The position numbers and the translations under genes are program-made. Shown here in pieces: positions 18,504 to 27,214 of a stretch of DNA of 64,000 bases (within the stretch, counting starts at the first letter, position 1; each line of letters begins with the position of its first letter). This DNA is from Oceanobacillus sp. FSL K6-2867. Its GTDB lineage: Bacteria > Bacillota > Bacilli > Bacillales > Amphibacillaceae. A model generated the notes under the pieces. The model made no database searches. It was not told the origin of the DNA and saw only the letters and a list, made by a program, of their open reading frames with translations. Location: NCBI RefSeq assembly GCF_037963145.1, contig NZ_CP150144.1:1116001-1180000 (forward strand). The letters run 5' to 3'.

Positions 18504-19763
18504 CTATGCCAGGAACGATTGAATAGCAGTAACAAAACTATATGTTCCAAGACCAAGACAGATGATAACAACAACAGAACCGATTATATTTACCTTTAGA
18601 GAATTGCGAAAACCGCCAAGTGTTTTTTTGTTGTTCATAATAATCATTAGCAGGATTGCAATTCCAGGTAAGAGAATACCATTTAATGCTTGTGCAAAGA
18701 GAAGTACATCCAATGGTTGGAAATTAAACATAAACGTAATGATTCCAATAAGAATAACGGACACAAAGACAGCTTTAAAACGCCAATTCCTCATCCCATT
18801 TTTCCATTTCAGCATGCTGCTGACCGTGACTGCTGCTCCAAGTGCTGATGCAGTAGCAGAGGAGAATCCTGCTGAAAAGATGCCAATAGCAAGAAATGCT
18901 TCTGCATAGCTGCCTAATAGCGGCTCTAATTGTACCGCTAAATCAACAACACTTTGAATTTCCATTCCTCTCATTAATGTCCCGGATGTGACTATAATCG
19001 CAATTGTAATCAACCCTCCGACACCAATTGATAAATATATATCCCAACGAGACTTTTTTAAATGCTCAGGCCGGTTCCATCTCTCCTGCACAGATGTCGA
19101 GTGAATAAATAAGTTATATGGTACAACCGTTGTCCCGATTAACGCAATCACCGTGATAATGGACCCGACCGGAATAGTTGGGATAAACATACCTGTAAGA
19201 ATCCCACCAATATCCGGCTTTGCTATTAACATGGTTGTAATAAAAATAACACTCATGAGAACAACAAATACAATCATTAATTTCTCAATTAATTTATAGC
19301 TTCCTGTTAAACCAAGTATCAGAATGATTACACCGACAATGGGACCAATCATATTAACTGACCCACCTGTTAAGGCAGATATTCCTAATGATGTTCCATT
19401 TAAATCACCGCTCATATATGCTGCACAGCCGACCGAAATGGATATAATCACAAACCACATGACACTGTATTTTATAATTGGATTTGCAAACTGATCCCTT
19501 ATTGCTTCCGCCAATCCTTTTTGGGCGATAATTCCAAGGCGAGCTGACATTTCTTGTAAAACCATTGTAGCAACAATGGAAAATACAACAGCCCAGACAA
19601 GTGCGTAACCAAATGATGCACCAGCCTGCGTTGCAGTTGTTATAGTTCCAGGACCGACAAATGACGCTGCAATAATAGCCCCTGGCCCAACGCTCTTTAT
19701 TTTATCTACGATTGTGTCCTTCCTATCTGCTGACCCCTCGTTTTCTTGCTGGGATAAACCCAT
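18504..19763 (-). CDS. Nramp-family-like membrane transporter lacking the DPGN motif
   Basis: This 419-residue protein has about eleven membrane segments and matches the Nramp (PF01566) fold. Canonical metal transporters have DPGN in helix 1 and MPHN in helix 6. Here helix 1 reads SFVGPGTITTATQAG (about 35-49) and helix 6 TTVVPYNLFIHS, so both the metal-binding Asp/Asn and the Met are absent. The GPG form resembles the YcsG-type branch more than MntH. Metal transport should therefore not be assumed; another cation or an organic substrate is possible. There is no clear operon partner. Confidence 0.8.
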   Translation of the reverse strand: MGLSQQENEGSADRKDTIVDKIKSVGPGAIIAASFVGPGTITTATQAGASFGYALVWAVVFSIVATMVLQEMSARLGIIAQKGLAEAIRDQFANPIIKYSVMWFVIISISVGCAAYMSGDLNGTSLGISALTGGSVNMIGPIVGVIILILGLTGSYKLIEKLMIVFVVLMSVIFITTMLIAKPDIGGILTGMFIPTIPVGSIITVIALIGTTVVPYNLFIHSTSVQERWNRPEHLKKSRWDIYLSIGVGGLITIAIIVTSGTLMRGMEIQSVVDLAVQLEPLLGSYAEAFLAIGIFSAGFSSATASALGAAVTVSSMLKWKNGMRNWRFKAVFVSVILIGIITFMFNFQPLDVLLFAQALNGILLPGIAILLMIIMNNKKTLGGFRNSLKVNIIGSVVVIICLGLGTYSFVTAIQSFLA

Positions 19764-19955
19764 TGACTCACCTCTGATTTTTCTATTTTTTAATCCCTAT
19801 GTTCCAAACTGCGTGTATATGTATGACAATCCGTTAACAAGCAGTATTGCTACATATTTTTTCTACTACCCTTCTTATATGGGTGTAAAACAAAATTTTT
19901 AGGTAAATGCTCCAATAGTAAAACGTAAGGAAGTGTGCTGTATTCAGCAGACATA

Positions 19956-19996
19956 AAAAGAGGAACGGCTATATTATCGCTAGATAACCGTTCCTT
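19956..19996 (-). terminator. Terminator after the MOSC gene
   Basis: AAGGAACGG and CCGTTCCT form the arms, and the minus strand continues CTTTTT. Confidence 0.75.
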
Positions 19997-20027
19997 GTAT
20001 ACTTCTCAAATAATTTTATAGGGTTTG

Positions 20028-20567
20028 TTAAAACCCTCGCAATCTCTTTTGCAGTGTACGTCTCCAAATATCCCCCAGAGCATCACATGCATACAAATCA
20101 TCTGCTGCGCGAAAATCATCCTGATGCAAATACACAACTTCAGTACATGCCGCAATAGACCATTCTGGATATGGGCGCTCAAGCAATTCGAAATCTGTTG
20201 CACCTTGTATCAAGCCCTCCTGTATTACGCGAAAATACCAGCCTGTTTGTAATCCATTTTGAAGTTGCTGTCTTGACATTGGACCTGGCTGCGATACTTG
20301 AATTACGGCGTCGCCAATTTTAAAGGTATCTCCAATAAAAACCGTAAATTCATCCATTTCCAGTACAGCAAAATGTTCACCGTTCGTTCCGATCTCCTGC
20401 AAGTCTGTATAATGTTTAATTGGGTAAGCAAAAATCGCCTTATCCAGCTTGCTTTTCGCGACTTCTCCACTTTCTGTATCTCTTAAAAATCCCGTTTTCT
20501 GTAATGAAAAGGGCTTTTGAATTTCCTTATTATTTAAAAATATTTTATGTACGTAAGGTTCTTCCAT
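20028..20567 (-). CDS. MOSC-domain protein without the usual Cys
   Basis: This 179-residue protein is of the small YiiM-like MOSC type. Recognisable pieces are YTDLQEIGTNGEHFAV, FIGDTFKIGDAVIQVSQPG and the end segment GDIWRRTLQKRL. MOSC domains carry sulfur on a conserved Cys, normally in QPR.PC; this protein reads QPGPMSR, so that Cys is replaced. It may bind a ligand without sulfur transfer, or have lost activity. Divergent msrA starts 75 bp away. Confidence 0.75.
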   Translation of the reverse strand: MEEPYVHKIFLNNKEIQKPFSLQKTGFLRDTESGEVAKSKLDKAIFAYPIKHYTDLQEIGTNGEHFAVLEMDEFTVFIGDTFKIGDAVIQVSQPGPMSRQQLQNGLQTGWYFRVIQEGLIQGATDFELLERPYPEWSIAACTEVVYLHQDDFRAADDLYACDALGDIWRRTLQKRLRGF

Positions 20568-20642
20568 TATGTCACCCGCTTATTTATGATATAGTATATT
20601 TTACTAGATTTTCGTTCTAATTCATACAGGGGGGAATTATCA

Positions 20643-21164
20643 ATGACAATTAAAAAGGCGACATTTGCTGGAGGGTGCTTTTGGTGTATGGTAAAGCCAT
20701 TTGATCAATGGGATGGTGTACATAGCGTAATCTCCGGTTACATTGGTGGACATGTGGAAAATCCAACATATGAACAAGTGAAAACAGGTACGTCAGGACA
20801 TTATGAAGCAGTAGAAATCACCTATGATCCGGAGATAATTTCCTACGAGACAATTGTTGATTTATTTTGGAAGCAAATTGATCCAACAGATGATGGTGGA
20901 CAGTTTGATGATCGTGGCGATCAATACCGTACTGCAATCTTTTATCATGATGAAGAGCAGAAAGAATTAGCTGAGCATGCCAAACAGGAATTAGCTGCTA
21001 GTAGCAAATTCTCAAAGCCTATTGTTACAGCAATTCTTCCAGCAAGTCCATTTTATCATGCAGAAGATTATCATCAGGATTTTTACAAAACACATAAAGC
21101 GGAATATGAAGAAGACCGCGCGAAGTCTGGAAGAGATGAGTTTATTAATTCTGTTTGGAAATAA
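20643..21164 (+). CDS. msrA: Peptide methionine (S)-S-oxide reductase MsrA
   Basis: This 173-residue protein carries the catalytic motif AGGCFWCMVKPF (about 9-20), SGYIGGHVENPTYEQV, GHYEAVEITYDP and FYHAEDYHQDFY, all typical of MsrA. It reduces the S form of methionine sulfoxide in proteins. The ATG at 20643 follows AGGGGGGAATTATCA. There is no msrB next to it. The structured repeat copy 2 begins only 10 bp after the stop. Confidence 0.96.
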   Translation: MTIKKATFAGGCFWCMVKPFDQWDGVHSVISGYIGGHVENPTYEQVKTGTSGHYEAVEITYDPEIISYETIVDLFWKQIDPTDDGGQFDDRGDQYRTAIFYHDEEQKELAEHAKQELAASSKFSKPIVTAILPASPFYHAEDYHQDFYKTHKAEYEEDRAKSGRDEFINSVWK

Positions 21165-21173
21165 TGAACAAAA

Positions 21174-21460
21174 GCGCAAGCGCCCGGTTAGCGACGTACG
21201 GACTGCGCCCCGCACTGTGGGGTCGTTCGGCTTGTCGAACATTCTTACGTAGGAGATAAAGGAAACATGCCTCCTCAGGGTATGCCGATGTTAGGCTCAG
21301 CTTGATTTTAATTGGCCATCCTTTTTCCCCAGAGTCGATGCCCGATTTCACCGCAAGGGTATAAGTGCGACTAGGCCTCATGTCTTGACAGTCGGCAAGT
21401 CTTCTTTAGATTGTCATGAGGTGAGGGAAGTCTCGCTAGTCGTTGGGCGCTGGAGCTTGA
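21174..21460 (+). repeat. Structured intergenic repeat, copy 2 (about 287 bp)
   Basis: This is the second copy of the block at 1229-1508, in the same orientation. Its ends read GCAAGCGCCCGGTTAGCGAC and TCGCTAGTCGTTGGGCGCTG and can pair. The inner hairpin CCTCATG with CATGAGG (21377-21422) holds a smaller CTTG/CAAG stem. Between the copies many differences fall at both sides of stems, so folding appears to be kept. It follows msrA and precedes the 21558 gene. Confidence 0.75.
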
Positions 21461-21526
21461 CGTGGCTCCTCCGGTATCTAAGTTATCCACAGCATTCAAA
21501 TTTTATAGTTTCCTATACCATCAAGT

Positions 21527-21553
21527 AAAAGAGCTGCCTGAAAAGACAGCTCT
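21527..21553 (-). terminator. Terminator after the C26 amidotransferase gene
   Basis: GAGCTG and CAGCTC arms are followed by TTTT on the minus strand, just past the stop at 21558. Confidence 0.75.
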
Positions 21554-21557
21554 CCTT

Positions 21558-22271
21558 CTATTTAGAAATACATGCCGTAATAAAACCAGCGTAAATTTTA
21601 AGTGATGCTTCATCATTTACTTCTGCCATGCCCTCCGGATGCCATTGTAAACCAAGGGCAAAAGGATGGATTTTACTCTCAATTGCCTCGATTACGCCAT
21701 CACTTGCAGTCCCACTAACCTGGAACTCTTCCGTAACCATACGATTAGCCTGATGATGATAGCTATTCACACGTAGTTTGTCTTCACCTGTAAGCTTGTG
21801 TAATAACGAGTCTTTCTCGACATCAACGAAATGAGAACCATAATCAAAAGGGGCTTCTTGTGAATGCTGAAGCAATTGTTTATCGATTTGTGAATAAATA
21901 TCCTGATACATATCTCCACCTGCAGCAATGTTTAAAATCTGACTCCCCCTGCAAACACCAAGAATTGGCTTTTTCTTATCCAACATTTTTTGAATCAGGT
22001 TAAATTCTGATCGGTCCCGTTCTGGTATAATCAAACCAAGCTTAGGATGTGGTTCTTCTCCAAATAAAATAGGATCAATATCCCCACCTCCTGTGGCATA
22101 AAGACCATCCAACCGATTAACAATTTCTGCAACGTCCCCTTCTTCTATTATATATGGTAGAATGACAGGGATTCCACCCGTTCGTATAATCGCTTTCACA
22201 TTTCGATTGGCTGTGCTGTAGTACGCTCGATCTGTTTCCATCGAGGCTGTTACTCCAATAATTGGTTTCAT
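21558..22271 (-). CDS. Class I glutamine amidotransferase-like hydrolase (peptidase C26)
   Basis: This 237-residue protein is of the PuuD/gamma-glutamyl-GABA hydrolase type. The nucleophile Cys is in PILGVCRGSQ (about 95-104), the catalytic His-Glu pair is in LQWHPEGM, and the substrate loop YATGGGDIDPILFGEE (about 58-73) is typical. It probably hydrolyses a gamma-glutamyl amide. The partner enzymes of a putrescine pathway are not nearby, so the substrate is open. Confidence 0.88.
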   Translation of the reverse strand: MKPIIGVTASMETDRAYYSTANRNVKAIIRTGGIPVILPYIIEEGDVAEIVNRLDGLYATGGGDIDPILFGEEPHPKLGLIIPERDRSEFNLIQKMLDKKKPILGVCRGSQILNIAAGGDMYQDIYSQIDKQLLQHSQEAPFDYGSHFVDVEKDSLLHKLTGEDKLRVNSYHHQANRMVTEEFQVSGTASDGVIEAIESKIHPFALGLQWHPEGMAEVNDEASLKIYAGFITACISK

Positions 22272-22442
22272 AACAACTCCTCCTAACTGTTTTGTGCAAC
22301 CATAGCATTCTGATTAATCTGTTATTTATTTTTTTCTTAACAATTCTATTTAACACTAAAAAATCATGGTATAGTAGTCTAACATATCTATTTTTCCTGC
22401 GATTTAAGCATAAACTTCATATAAAAGGAGGTCTAAATACGT

Positions 22443-23615
22443 TTGTCCGTACAAAAATCACTTATACCTTTAAAAACATTGTTTGTAAGCTTTCATGCCT
22501 CCAATACCATTCTTATTAGTTTTTTACCACTCTATTTGTATTATCGTGGATTAAACGGAACTGAAATTGGCTGGGTGCTTGCAGTTGAATCATGTGCTTC
22601 TCTTCTTGCACAGCCAATTTGGGGTTATTTGAGCGATAAATTCAAAACAGTACGAAAAATACTGTTCATTTGTGTTATCGGTCTTCTGATTGGAAGTTCC
22701 ATCTTTTTTCAGATGGATACTCTATCGACCATCTTAATTACTGGTGCTGCCTTTTATTTCTTCGCAACACCAATAGGAGCATTGAGCGATAGCCTCGCCC
22801 AAAGACGAGCAGATGAATTAAATGTATCGTTTGGGTCTATTCGTATGTGGGGTTCTGTAGGCTTTGCAATATCAGCATTAATTGTTGGCAAAATTCTTGA
22901 TCAATTCGGCGTTCAATATATGATTTGGCCCTATTTATTTTTTGGATTCGTTATTTTATTAGTCCTCATCCCAATGCAGGATGTGAAAGTAGAATCAGAG
23001 CCTGTAAAATTAAAAGATGTTCGCAGAATTGTTGCAAATAAACCTTTTCTTCTTTTTCTGGCTGTTATTGTCTTTATTACCATAACCCACCGCATGAATG
23101 ATTATTATATAGCACTTTACATTGCAGAGCTCGGTGGAAGTGAATCTTTAGTTGGGCTTGCATGGTTTATGGGGGTTATTTCAGAAGCTGCAGTTTTTGC
23201 ACTTGCAGGCTTTTGGTTCAGAAAGTATCGTACATTGATCTTTATTATTTTTGCTGCAATCCTATATACAATCCGCTGGTTCTTATACGCATATGTTGAT
23301 GATCCGATGCATGTCATCGCCCTTCAATTCATGCACGGTTTAACCTTTGGTGTATTTTACACGGCAGCATTTGAATATGTGACACGATTAATACCAAGTT
23401 TTTTACAATCGACCGGGCATCTCATTTTCTTCTCGGTGTACTTTGGTCTTTCCGGGATTATCGGCTCCCTGGCAGGTGGTCCGATTATCGAGGTATTTGG
23501 TGGAAGCACGATGTATTTATTTATGGGATCTCTCGCAGCAATCGGAACGGTCTCGCTTATACTTTACCACTTGCTGCCATTTGGAAAAGAGAATACTGTT
23601 CGCGAAATGGAATAA
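22443..23615 (+). CDS. MFS transporter (MFS_1-like, YwbF type)
   Basis: This 390-residue protein has about twelve membrane segments, with SFLPLYLYYRGLNGTEIGWV, WGYLSDKFKTVRK (the loop 2-3 signature) and FGSIRMWGSVGFAI, the pattern of the MFS_1_like/nucleoside-sugar permease group. The start is a TTG at 22443 with AAAGGAGG about 11 bases upstream. The substrate is unknown; relatives are annotated as sugar or nucleoside permeases. It is monocistronic, with its own terminator at 23623. Confidence 0.8.
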   Translation: MSVQKSLIPLKTLFVSFHASNTILISFLPLYLYYRGLNGTEIGWVLAVESCASLLAQPIWGYLSDKFKTVRKILFICVIGLLIGSSIFFQMDTLSTILITGAAFYFFATPIGALSDSLAQRRADELNVSFGSIRMWGSVGFAISALIVGKILDQFGVQYMIWPYLFFGFVILLVLIPMQDVKVESEPVKLKDVRRIVANKPFLLFLAVIVFITITHRMNDYYIALYIAELGGSESLVGLAWFMGVISEAAVFALAGFWFRKYRTLIFIIFAAILYTIRWFLYAYVDDPMHVIALQFMHGLTFGVFYTAAFEYVTRLIPSFLQSTGHLIFFSVYFGLSGIIGSLAGGPIIEVFGGSTMYLFMGSLAAIGTVSLILYHLLPFGKENTVREME

Positions 23616-23622
23616 TGTATTA

Positions 23623-23653
23623 GGAGCTTCTATTATGTAGCAGCTCCTTTTTA
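23623..23653 (+). terminator. Terminator after the MFS gene
   Basis: AGGAGCT and AGCTCCT arms are followed by TTTTT. Confidence 0.75.
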
Positions 23654-23795
23654 TGTCTTCATAATGATCCAAAGGATTACTATTGGTTAAGCCTTGGATA
23701 TCCGTAAGTTATCGTTAAACTATTTGTGAACATCAGCTTTTTTCTTTAAAACATCAGCCACTTCATTGTGAAGTTCAGCATTTGGACAAAGACAT

Positions 23796-23835
23796 AAAAA
23801 AACCAAGAGAAAACAAACATTCTCTTGGTTTTTTT
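23796..23835 (-). terminator. Bidirectional terminator after pbuG
   Basis: A perfect 16-bp stem, AAAAAAACCAAGAGAA with TTCTCTTGGTTTTTTT, lies just beyond the pbuG stop at 23840. Confidence 0.93.
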
Positions 23836-23839
23836 ATAG

Positions 23840-25144
23840 CTAACTTAAGAAAATAAAATAAAGAATAAAGACAATGAATAATCCGTACATAATGGGATGT
23901 ATTTCTTTTGCCCGCCCTTTTACAATCATTGTTATTGGATAGAATATAAAACCAATCGCAATTCCTGTTGCAATACTATAGGTTAGTGGCATCATGAGTA
24001 CCGTTAAAAAAGCAGGTACTGCGATCTCAAATTGATCCCATTCGATATGTTTCAGCGCACTTGCCATCATGACACCGACGATAATTAATGCTGGTGCAGT
24101 CACTTCTGCTGTTACAACACTTAATAATGGTGAGAAGAACAAGGCCAATAAGAAAAATCCAGCTGTAACAACAGAGGTAAATCCTGAGCGTCCCCCTACA
24201 GCAACACCAGACGTTGATTCGACATAAGAAGTTGTTGTAGATGTACCAACAACTGCTCCAACTACAGTTGCAGTCGAATCTGCAAACAATGCTCTTCCTG
24301 CACGAGGCAGTTTATTATCCTTCACTAAACCAGCTTGTCTTGCAACTGCTAACAGTGTCCCAGCAGTATCAAAGAAATCAACAAATAAAAACGTTAGAAT
24401 AACAACGAGCATTTCTAATGTAAAAATTTCACCAAAATGCATAAATGCCTGGCCAAATGTTGGCTCCAGACTTGGAACAGAACTCACGATACTGCCAATT
24501 CCAGAAGGTACAGCGATTAATCCGAAGATCATTCCCACAATAGCTGTCAGAATCATTCCGTAAAAAATTCCAGCCTTTAGACCGAGCGTTAGAAGTATAA
24601 CGGATACGACAACTCCAAAGATAGCCAGTAAAACAGTTGGTGAGGTTAAGTCACCAAGTGAAACTAAAGTGGCTTCATCACTAACAATAATTCCTGAGTT
24701 AATAAGCCCAACTAAAGCAATGAACAACCCAATTCCTGCTCCAACAGCCAGTTTCATATTGGATGGAATAGCATTAATAATAATTTCACGTAAGCCTGTT
24801 AATGTAAAAATAATAAAGATAATTCCTGATGCTAAAACTCCTGCTAATGCCGTTTGCCAAGGAATCCCATAGCCTAATACAACGGTGTATGCAAAAAAGG
24901 CGTTCAATCCCATTCCCGGTGCCAATGCAATTGGATATTTCGCAATCACTCCCATAAATAATGATCCAACAGCAGCAGCTATGGCAGTTGCTGCAAAGAC
25001 AGCCTGCTCATCCATTCCCGCTTCTGAAAGTATTGATGGGTTAACAAAAAGAATATAAGCCATCGCTAAAAACGTTGTTAAACCAGCCATAAACTCCGTT
25101 CTGTAATTCGTCCGCAGTTCATCAAACTGAAAATACTTCTTCAT
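23840..25144 (-). CDS. pbuG: Hypoxanthine/guanine permease PbuG
   Basis: This 434-residue membrane protein of the AzgA-like NCS2 family opens YFQFDELRTNYRTEFMAGLT with TTFLAMAYILFVNP (about 23-36). It shows APGMGLNAFFAYTVV (about 74-88) and VDFFDTAGTLLAVARQAG (about 250-267), hallmarks of guanine/hypoxanthine permeases. It takes up purine bases. Regulation is visible upstream: a PurR-box pair, a strong promoter, and a guanine riboswitch with terminator, so it should be co-repressed with the pur operon. If the de novo operon is defective, this uptake route becomes important. Confidence 0.93.
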   Translation of the reverse strand: MKKYFQFDELRTNYRTEFMAGLTTFLAMAYILFVNPSILSEAGMDEQAVFAATAIAAAVGSLFMGVIAKYPIALAPGMGLNAFFAYTVVLGYGIPWQTALAGVLASGIIFIIFTLTGLREIIINAIPSNMKLAVGAGIGLFIALVGLINSGIIVSDEATLVSLGDLTSPTVLLAIFGVVVSVILLTLGLKAGIFYGMILTAIVGMIFGLIAVPSGIGSIVSSVPSLEPTFGQAFMHFGEIFTLEMLVVILTFLFVDFFDTAGTLLAVARQAGLVKDNKLPRAGRALFADSTATVVGAVVGTSTTTSYVESTSGVAVGGRSGFTSVVTAGFFLLALFFSPLLSVVTAEVTAPALIIVGVMMASALKHIEWDQFEIAVPAFLTVLMMPLTYSIATGIAIGFIFYPITMIVKGRAKEIHPIMYGLFIVFILYFIFLS

Positions 25145-25255
25145 TTACTTTCCTCCTCAACTTTTCATAAATTAGAAAACTTGGTATTGGCTATGCTTTT
25201 CAGCGTTCCTGCGCAGCACTTATGCAGACAGAATAGTTTTATAGTTTCAATCTGC

Positions 25256-25287
25256 AAAAAAAGCTCTTGATATCCTAACCAAGAGCA
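25256..25287 (-). terminator. Riboswitch-controlled terminator before pbuG
   Basis: GCTCTTG and CAAGAGC arms are followed by TTTTTT on the transcribed strand, downstream of the aptamer. Confidence 0.85.
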
Positions 25288-25356
25288 CTACCTGTTTACT
25301 ATGCAATGAGGAGTAATACAAGAGATTAAAACAATACCTTGATTACTTTCATCTTT

Positions 25357-25420
25357 GCGTAGTCAGACCGTTTACGGTGGTCTGGTAGAAACTCTGGGCC
25401 CTATCCCCGAAATTATACGC
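25357..25420 (-). ncRNA. Guanine-type purine riboswitch aptamer of pbuG
   Basis: The transcribed strand has P1 arms GCGTA and TACGC, AGAGTTTCTACC, CCGTAAACGG and TGACTACGC. The specificity base is C (GACTAC), pointing to guanine or hypoxanthine. Aptamer, spacer and terminator are in the standard order. Confidence 0.92.
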
Positions 25421-25443
25421 TTTTCTTTTAAATCACATCAATA

Positions 25444-25514
25444 GATTACTAACTTATTTTTAATTTGTCAACAAATCACGAACATTGCAATGTAAAAATA
25501 TATTAATGTTCGTT
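25444..25514 (-). promoter_or_regulatory. pbuG promoter with a PurR-box pair
   Basis: On the minus strand TTGACA (25467-25472), 17 bp and TAATCT (25444-25449) form a near-consensus promoter. Upstream, ACGAACATT and its inverted copy AATGTTCGT (ends at 25514 and 25479) sit as a converging pair separated by 18 bp, matching the CGAACAWT core of PurBoxes. This supports PurR control on top of the riboswitch. Confidence 0.8.
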
Positions 25515-25687
25515 AATTTCAATGAAAATAATACAATTATTAATACCACAAAATCTTTCTCATCTAATTTACCTAATCATACCAATTATCATTTATAATG
25601 GAGATAGGGATAATTTTGGAAATAAACTTCAGCATCTTTTATTTTATCCCAATAAGAGAAATACATAATACAAGAGGAGCTGTTCTC

Positions 25688-26932
25688 ATGAAACGTCTAT
25701 TTACCAATTTACTGATTGTGATGCTTGCACTTGTTATCACTGCCTGCCAATCAGAAGAAACTGTTTCTTTTTCCGATGAGCAACTAGAGGAAGGGTTACG
25801 TACGGAGATTGAAAAAACAGACGGAGAGTTGTACGAATCAGATTTCGATGAATTAGTGGAACTCGATCTTTCTGGTTTAGGTATTCAGGATCTTACCGGA
25901 ATAGAGTTTTTGGATGATTTGAAAATTTTATCATTAGAAGATAATGAAATTAATGATTTCTCTCTTTTAAAGGATTTAGAAAATCTCGAAGAAGTTAATG
26001 TAAGGAGTAATCCAGTTGATGAAGAGCAACAAGCACTATTAGATGAATTAACCGAACAAGACGTTGTCGTTCATTTCACAGAGGAAACAGAGGTCGTTGG
26101 AAGTCCGGACGGTCCGGGTGGCTTTTTGTGGAAAGTAGAAAATGGTGATACAACCGTTTACCTGCAAGGAACCATTCATGCTGGAACGGAAGACTTTTAT
26201 CCATTAAACGAAAAAATTGAAAATGCATATCGAGAATCAGATGTCGTTGTGCCCGAAATTGATATAACCGATTTAAATGTAATGGAGGTACAGCAATTAA
26301 CAATGGATCTTGGCGTCTTTCAGGACAGGACTACAATAGAAGATCATATTCCAGAAGATGTGTATTCTGAATTATCTGCAACACTAGATGAACTAGGACT
26401 GCCGTTACAGATGGTTGAAAGCTTTAAACCATGGTTCCTATCCTCCACCATTCAACAGCTCATGACAGAACAGCTTGGCTTCATGCACGGAGTAGACCAA
26501 TACTTTTTAGACAGAGCCGCCCAAGATGACAAAGAAATTATTGCCCTCGAAACCGTTGAAGAACAGCTAGGCATCTTCGCAGATACATCGGATGACTATC
26601 AAATTCAAATGTTAGAAGAATCATTAGTTGACATTGATGATTATGAAGAGGATATGCAAGAGCTATTTAGCCTTTATAAAGAAGGAGATGTCGATGAACT
26701 ATTAGCTGCTTTAACCGAAGAAGAGGCAGAACCATCAGCTGAAGACCAAGCATTTATGGAAGCATTGAATGATGAACGAAACTACGGGATGGCCGATACA
26801 ATTGGGGAATTTCTTGAGGAAGATAATGGCGATACATACTTTGTTATTGTCGGAAGCTTGCATTTGATTATGGAGCCTCATGTTGTCTCTATTTTGGAAG
26901 AAGAGGGGTATGAGGTGGAGCATGTTTATTGA
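25688..26932 (+). CDS. Lipoprotein with leucine-rich repeats and a TraB/GumN domain
   Basis: This protein of about 414 residues has lipoprotein signal MKRLFTNLLIVMLALVITAC, with lipobox ITAC. Residues about 45-115 hold leucine-rich repeat units such as LVELDLSGLGIQDLTG and LKILSLEDNEINDF. From about residue 140 a TraB/GumN domain follows, with the conserved GTIHAG near its start and IVGSLHLI near its end, giving the two His motifs expected of this putative metal-dependent hydrolase family. The protein is strongly acidic. The ATG at 25688 is chosen because AGGAG lies 9 bases before it and the lipobox follows at the right distance. Its role on the outer membrane face is unknown. Confidence 0.85.
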   Translation: MKRLFTNLLIVMLALVITACQSEETVSFSDEQLEEGLRTEIEKTDGELYESDFDELVELDLSGLGIQDLTGIEFLDDLKILSLEDNEINDFSLLKDLENLEEVNVRSNPVDEEQQALLDELTEQDVVVHFTEETEVVGSPDGPGGFLWKVENGDTTVYLQGTIHAGTEDFYPLNEKIENAYRESDVVVPEIDITDLNVMEVQQLTMDLGVFQDRTTIEDHIPEDVYSELSATLDELGLPLQMVESFKPWFLSSTIQQLMTEQLGFMHGVDQYFLDRAAQDDKEIIALETVEEQLGIFADTSDDYQIQMLEESLVDIDDYEEDMQELFSLYKEGDVDELLAALTEEEAEPSAEDQAFMEALNDERNYGMADTIGEFLEEDNGDTYFVIVGSLHLIMEPHVVSILEEEGYEVEHVY

Positions 26933-26986
26933 TTGTATGGTTCTCGTAATGATGATGATGTAGTTTACGCTACTCAATAGAGGTGC

Positions 26987-27023
26987 AAAAAAAGCTGTCT
27001 CTTGAAATTGAGACAGCTTTTTT
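26987..27023 (+). terminator. Bidirectional terminator between the TraB gene and hmp
   Basis: AAAAAAGCTGTCTC and GAGACAGCTTTTTT pair perfectly around TTGAAATT. Confidence 0.92.
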
Positions 27024-27214
27024 CTCAGATTAAATTCCGGTAAGTGCAATTACTTTACTTTTCGTTTTTCTTATCTGTATTTGTTATGAAATCTTATTAA
27101 TCGTGCGGTTTGTTATAAAGGTGTTGCTGAAAGGTGTTTTCAGCCGACTATTAATATTCGTGTTGAAACGTTACATTTACGCTGTTTGTGGCTATTAAAT
27201 AAAGTTTTTCAAAC

